Origin: an uncultured Eubacterium sp.
GTDB taxonomy: Bacteria > Bacillota > Clostridia > Lachnospirales > Lachnospiraceae
Reading direction: 5' to 3'
DNA length: 64,000 nucleotides
NCBI GenBank assembly: GCA_947089855.1
Contig: CAMUML010000009.1
Coordinates: forward strand, 29,913-93,912
In this document: positions 61,665 to 64,000 of the stretch, piece by piece
How the letters are laid out: each line of letters starts with the position of its first letter
Numbering within the stretch: the first letter of the stretch is position 1
Position numbers and translations under genes: made by a program
Notes under the pieces: model-generated
Told to the model about the DNA's origin: nothing
The model's database searches: none
What the model saw: the letters and a program-made list of their open reading frames with translations, nothing else

Positions 61665-62531
61665 TTAATGGATATAGATCATATCACTGATTCTTCTTTC
61701 CCTTCCTAAGCTTGGCCGGTTTAAAATTTTCCCTTTCCGGTACATGGTAACAGAACCTCCTCCGTCCAGATTATAAGCCAGTCTGCATCCATGATTTATA
61801 AAGACCTGGGCAAATTCCGAAAATGTCATCCCACAGCTGTATCCTTCCGCCCTTCCATCTACCGCTACAATAAGCAGATGATTTTTCCCCAGTATGCCGA
61901 TCCCGGTACGAGGCTGTTTTCCACTAATGCTCCCGCTAAACAAATCCACCTGATAGGGTTTTTCCAGCCCTCCACGGATTTTCCCATCCTCCACCAGGAC
62001 CGGCCCAAATGAAAACACATTCCATGCCCCTTTCCGTACCAATTTTTTTCCTGATACCGTTCCTTCAAACATTACATCCGCAGTCCCATCCTTATACATA
62101 ACCAGGCATTCCCTGCCTGTGGGTTCATCCCTGTATAAAACCCCGTTACGTATCACTACCCCGTCCTTTCGGAAACCATAGTAGTCGCCATTCACCGCAA
62201 AAACCGCGTGATGTGCCCGTGCCATGCCTGACACCGTATCCTTAATATTCAGCCCATATTGGTTATTAGCAAACGCCGACTTTAAGTCCTCTGCCTTCCC
62301 CAGTTTTATATCCGCTGCAAAATACGTGATCTTTTCCTCCCCTTTCCCTATTTTTTTCCGGCGTATTTTTATAACAGGCTTTACAGTCTTAGCATTTTTA
62401 TGTTCCGGCAGGATTTCTGTTTCTTTCACATTCCGTTCTGCCACTGGAAATACATACCGTTTCCCTGCAGCATAAAGCAGGAGCATGAGCAAAACAAGTA
62501 AGCTCCCTATAATCACCCGTTTACGGTTCAT
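61665..62531 (-). CDS. Phosphodiester glycosidase family protein (NAGPA type), 2
   Basis: A 288-residue paralogue of the 59425-60480 protein. I use ATG 62531, five bases after GAGGAG. One transmembrane helix (about 4-24) precedes the NAGPA domain with AVFAVNGDYYGFR, VVIRNGVLYRDEP, RTGIGILGKNHLLIVAVDGRAEGYS and LAYNLDGGGSVTMYR. The last motif is intact (DGGGS), unlike in the first copy. It overlaps the PAP2 gene end by 11 nt. No hairpin is visible in the 117-nt gap before GT2-GtrA, so it is part of the same operon. Confidence 0.92.
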   Translation of the reverse strand: MNRKRVIIGSLLVLLMLLLYAAGKRYVFPVAERNVKETEILPEHKNAKTVKPVIKIRRKKIGKGEEKITYFAADIKLGKAEDLKSAFANNQYGLNIKDTVSGMARAHHAVFAVNGDYYGFRKDGVVIRNGVLYRDEPTGRECLVMYKDGTADVMFEGTVSGKKLVRKGAWNVFSFGPVLVEDGKIRGGLEKPYQVDLFSGSISGKQPRTGIGILGKNHLLIVAVDGRAEGYSCGMTFSEFAQVFINHGCRLAYNLDGGGSVTMYRKGKILNRPSLGRERRISDMIYIH

Positions 62532-63069
62532 TTTTTCTCCTCTTTTCCAATTGGCCAATAAACCATGTACCGATATATCCGGCTGCAATTCCTGTTATCA
62601 TACCTCCCAAAATATCTGTAGGGTAATGCACATATAAATACAGCCTCGAAAACGCCATTACCACCGCAAGCGCCAAAGCTGGCTTCCATAATTTCCATTT
62701 TATTGCCGGCGTTTCTCCTGCAAACCAGAGCGCTGCAGCCGCTGCAAAGGATGCAGCCGTATGCCCTGACGGAAAAGAGAAGTCCGCTGGCCTTTCAACT
62801 AAAAGCCGGACGGAAGTGTTTACATCACAAGGGCGTATTCTGCAAAACAAATTTTTCAGTATTCCATTACACAGAACAATATCCACACATAACGCAGCCG
62901 CCAGTACCGCTCCGCTTTTTCTTGTTTTTGGAATAAGCAGTAAAATAATTGCCATCAAAATCCATATTGCTCCTGCATCCCCTAATTTTGTAATACGAGG
63001 TATCAGAATATCTCCTATTGGAGTCCGAATACTTTGTATCCAATCCAAAATAGCCATTTCAATTTTCAT
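62521..63069 (-). CDS. PAP2-family phosphatase (undecaprenyl-PP phosphatase candidate)
   Basis: A 182-residue membrane phosphatase with five or six hydrophobic segments. The three PAP2 motifs are KNLFCRIRPCDVN (K-x6-RP variant), FSFPSGHTAASF (PSGH) and SRLYLYVHYPTDILGG (SRxxxxxHxxxD). The family includes BcrC-like enzymes that dephosphorylate undecaprenyl pyrophosphate. I choose ATG 63069, which overlaps the DUF368 stop by 11 nt; ATG 63057 is another possible start. Next to a putative C55-P translocase this is the likely substrate. Confidence 0.92.
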   Translation of the reverse strand: MKIEMAILDWIQSIRTPIGDILIPRITKLGDAGAIWILMAIILLLIPKTRKSGAVLAAALCVDIVLCNGILKNLFCRIRPCDVNTSVRLLVERPADFSFPSGHTAASFAAAAALWFAGETPAIKWKLWKPALALAVVMAFSRLYLYVHYPTDILGGMITGIAAGYIGTWFIGQLEKRRKNEP

Positions 63070-63940
63070 TGACCGCACTTCTTTCTTTTATGATTTGCAT
63101 TCCTAAAACCAATGCCGCTCCCATAACCGCTGAAATAATATGGAAATTACCAAAACTTAAAGCATCCTGCGGTATTTTTAAAGTTGTCGGCCCCATAATA
63201 ATTGCATAAAAGGAACCAATCATCATTCCCAAAATCATATACACAGTCTGCGTATGGAACCTTTCAAGGCAGGCCTTGATTGCCTTCACAACCGCTGCCG
63301 CCCCTGTGAGGACACCGCATCCAAAAAAAATCAGGCATGGAAGATAGGAAACTTCCAAAGACAGAACGCCTTTTATTGCTGTAATTACCGGAATATACGC
63401 TCCGAAAATCAGAAGTAATGTGGAGCCGGATATTCCCGGAAGAAACATTGCTGAAATTGCAGCCATTCCAATAAAAAACAGCCTGACTGCTGTTTGGATG
63501 GAAAACTGGCCTAAATCCATAGCTGCACTGCCGCCCTTACTGTTCGCCCATGTAATCCCCATAACGGCCACAATCCCAAGCAGGCAAAAAAGAAACCCTT
63601 TCCCGACATCCCGTAAACTGTTTTTTTCCGCTTTTACAATCAGTGGAATTGCACCGCCAACAAATCCAATAAACAAGGAACTGACGATATAAATATTTCT
63701 TTCAAATAATGCTGAAAGCACAACCACCGCTATACCCATCCCAATGATCCATCCTACCCCCAACTTTGCCAGATACATCAATGCCGATTTTTTTTCTTTC
63801 ATCTTCCCAAACGCCAAGTCATGAATAGAACCGATAAACTGGTCATAAAAGCCCATAATAAATGCTACCGTTCCACCGGATACCCCTGGCACGCTGTCTG
63901 CCAATGCCATGCATAACCCATTCATTCCTTCTTTTAACAT
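63059..63940 (-). CDS. DUF368 (PopT-type) undecaprenyl-phosphate translocase
   Basis: A 293-residue polytopic membrane protein with about eight hydrophobic segments and the DUF368 signature (ALADSVPGVSGGTVAFIMGFYDQFI, then LPGISGSTLLLIFGAYIPVI as an internal repeat). DUF368 proteins (PopT) have been shown to recycle undecaprenyl phosphate across the membrane. ATG 63940 follows AGGAGG by seven bases. It heads the operon, and a palindrome lies 28 nt upstream. The function is by family and fits the PAP2 and GtrA neighbours. Confidence 0.92.
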   Translation of the reverse strand: MLKEGMNGLCMALADSVPGVSGGTVAFIMGFYDQFIGSIHDLAFGKMKEKKSALMYLAKLGVGWIIGMGIAVVVLSALFERNIYIVSSLFIGFVGGAIPLIVKAEKNSLRDVGKGFLFCLLGIVAVMGITWANSKGGSAAMDLGQFSIQTAVRLFFIGMAAISAMFLPGISGSTLLLIFGAYIPVITAIKGVLSLEVSYLPCLIFFGCGVLTGAAAVVKAIKACLERFHTQTVYMILGMMIGSFYAIIMGPTTLKIPQDALSFGNFHIISAVMGAALVLGMQIIKERSAVNEN

Positions 63941-63967
63941 AAAAAAACCTCCTAGTATAATAATGGT

Positions 63968-63985
63968 GTAGTCAAGAATGACTAC
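63968..63985. promoter_or_regulatory. Perfect palindrome upstream of the DUF368 operon
   Basis: GTAGTCA-AGAA-TGACTAC (7-bp arms, 4-nt centre). It could be an operator or a leader hairpin. The promoter may lie beyond the window end. Confidence 0.5.
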
Positions 63986-64000
63986 TGGTTAATAGCTACA

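Overview
The window looks like chromosome from a spore-forming, flagellated member of the Clostridia, most likely Lachnospiraceae. This is inferred from gene content and not from a marker gene: SpoIID plus a SpoIIQ-like partner, BofA/YaaL, a flagellin-FliS pair, a Tad pilus cluster, a tyrosine T-box, YesM/YesN sugar sensing and many AGGAGG ribosome sites. No rRNA, CRISPR array, prophage or complete insertion sequence is visible. Most genes lie on the minus strand.

Layout. 0-3.5 kb: part of a Tad pilus operon (TadB running off the edge, CpaF/TadA ATPase, a TadZ-like protein without a P-loop) and a prepilin peptidase. 3.6-4.3 kb: divergent bofA and yaaL. 4.3-10.3 kb: fliS, a cysteine-containing flagellin and a 1304-residue FliK-like protein. 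10.5 kb: a small MITE-like element. 10.8-16.9 kb: glgB preceded closely by a 1394-residue TPR / disordered / CbbX-type AAA protein. 17-24.5 kb: a PerM-type permease, an aconitase-family hydratase, a coiled-coil charged protein, a divergent PurM-like protein and a DUF362 ferredoxin. 24.9-26.4 kb: a secreted Ig-like surface protein. 26.6-28.5 kb: a DEAD-box helicase and a GIY-YIG protein. 28.7-34.4 kb: SpoIIQ-like, SpoIID, KsgA, TatD and MetG.

35.3-47.1 kb is a xylo-oligosaccharide locus: an AraC regulator divergent from a GH120 beta-xylosidase and YesL, then a lipoprotein, YesN/YesM and a three-gene ABC sugar importer. 48.0-49.6 kb: a complete tyrosine T-box leader and tyrS. 49.7-56.5 kb: a PadR/HAAS pair, a MacB-like ABC exporter and an OmpR-type two-component system, with a structured intergenic region that includes a 156-bp fold-back element. 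56.6-58.2 kb: a tRNA group (two tRNA-Cys, one tRNA-Glu and a 5'-truncated tRNA-Asn) around a DUF445 protein. 58.5-59.2 kb: a MotE-like protein with an Ala/Glu-rich linker.

59.4-63.9 kb is a compact operon: a DUF368 (PopT-type) undecaprenyl-phosphate translocase, a PAP2 phosphatase, two NAGPA-type phosphodiester glycosidases and a GT2-GtrA fusion. It reads as a lipid-carrier recycling and surface-glycan module. The parts that best repay follow-up are this operon, the three dispersed or fold-back repeats, the truncated tRNA-Asn, the homopolymer tracts at translation starts, and several proteins whose catalytic or nucleotide-binding motifs are degenerate (TadZ, the AAA protein, SpoIIQ, PurM-like).
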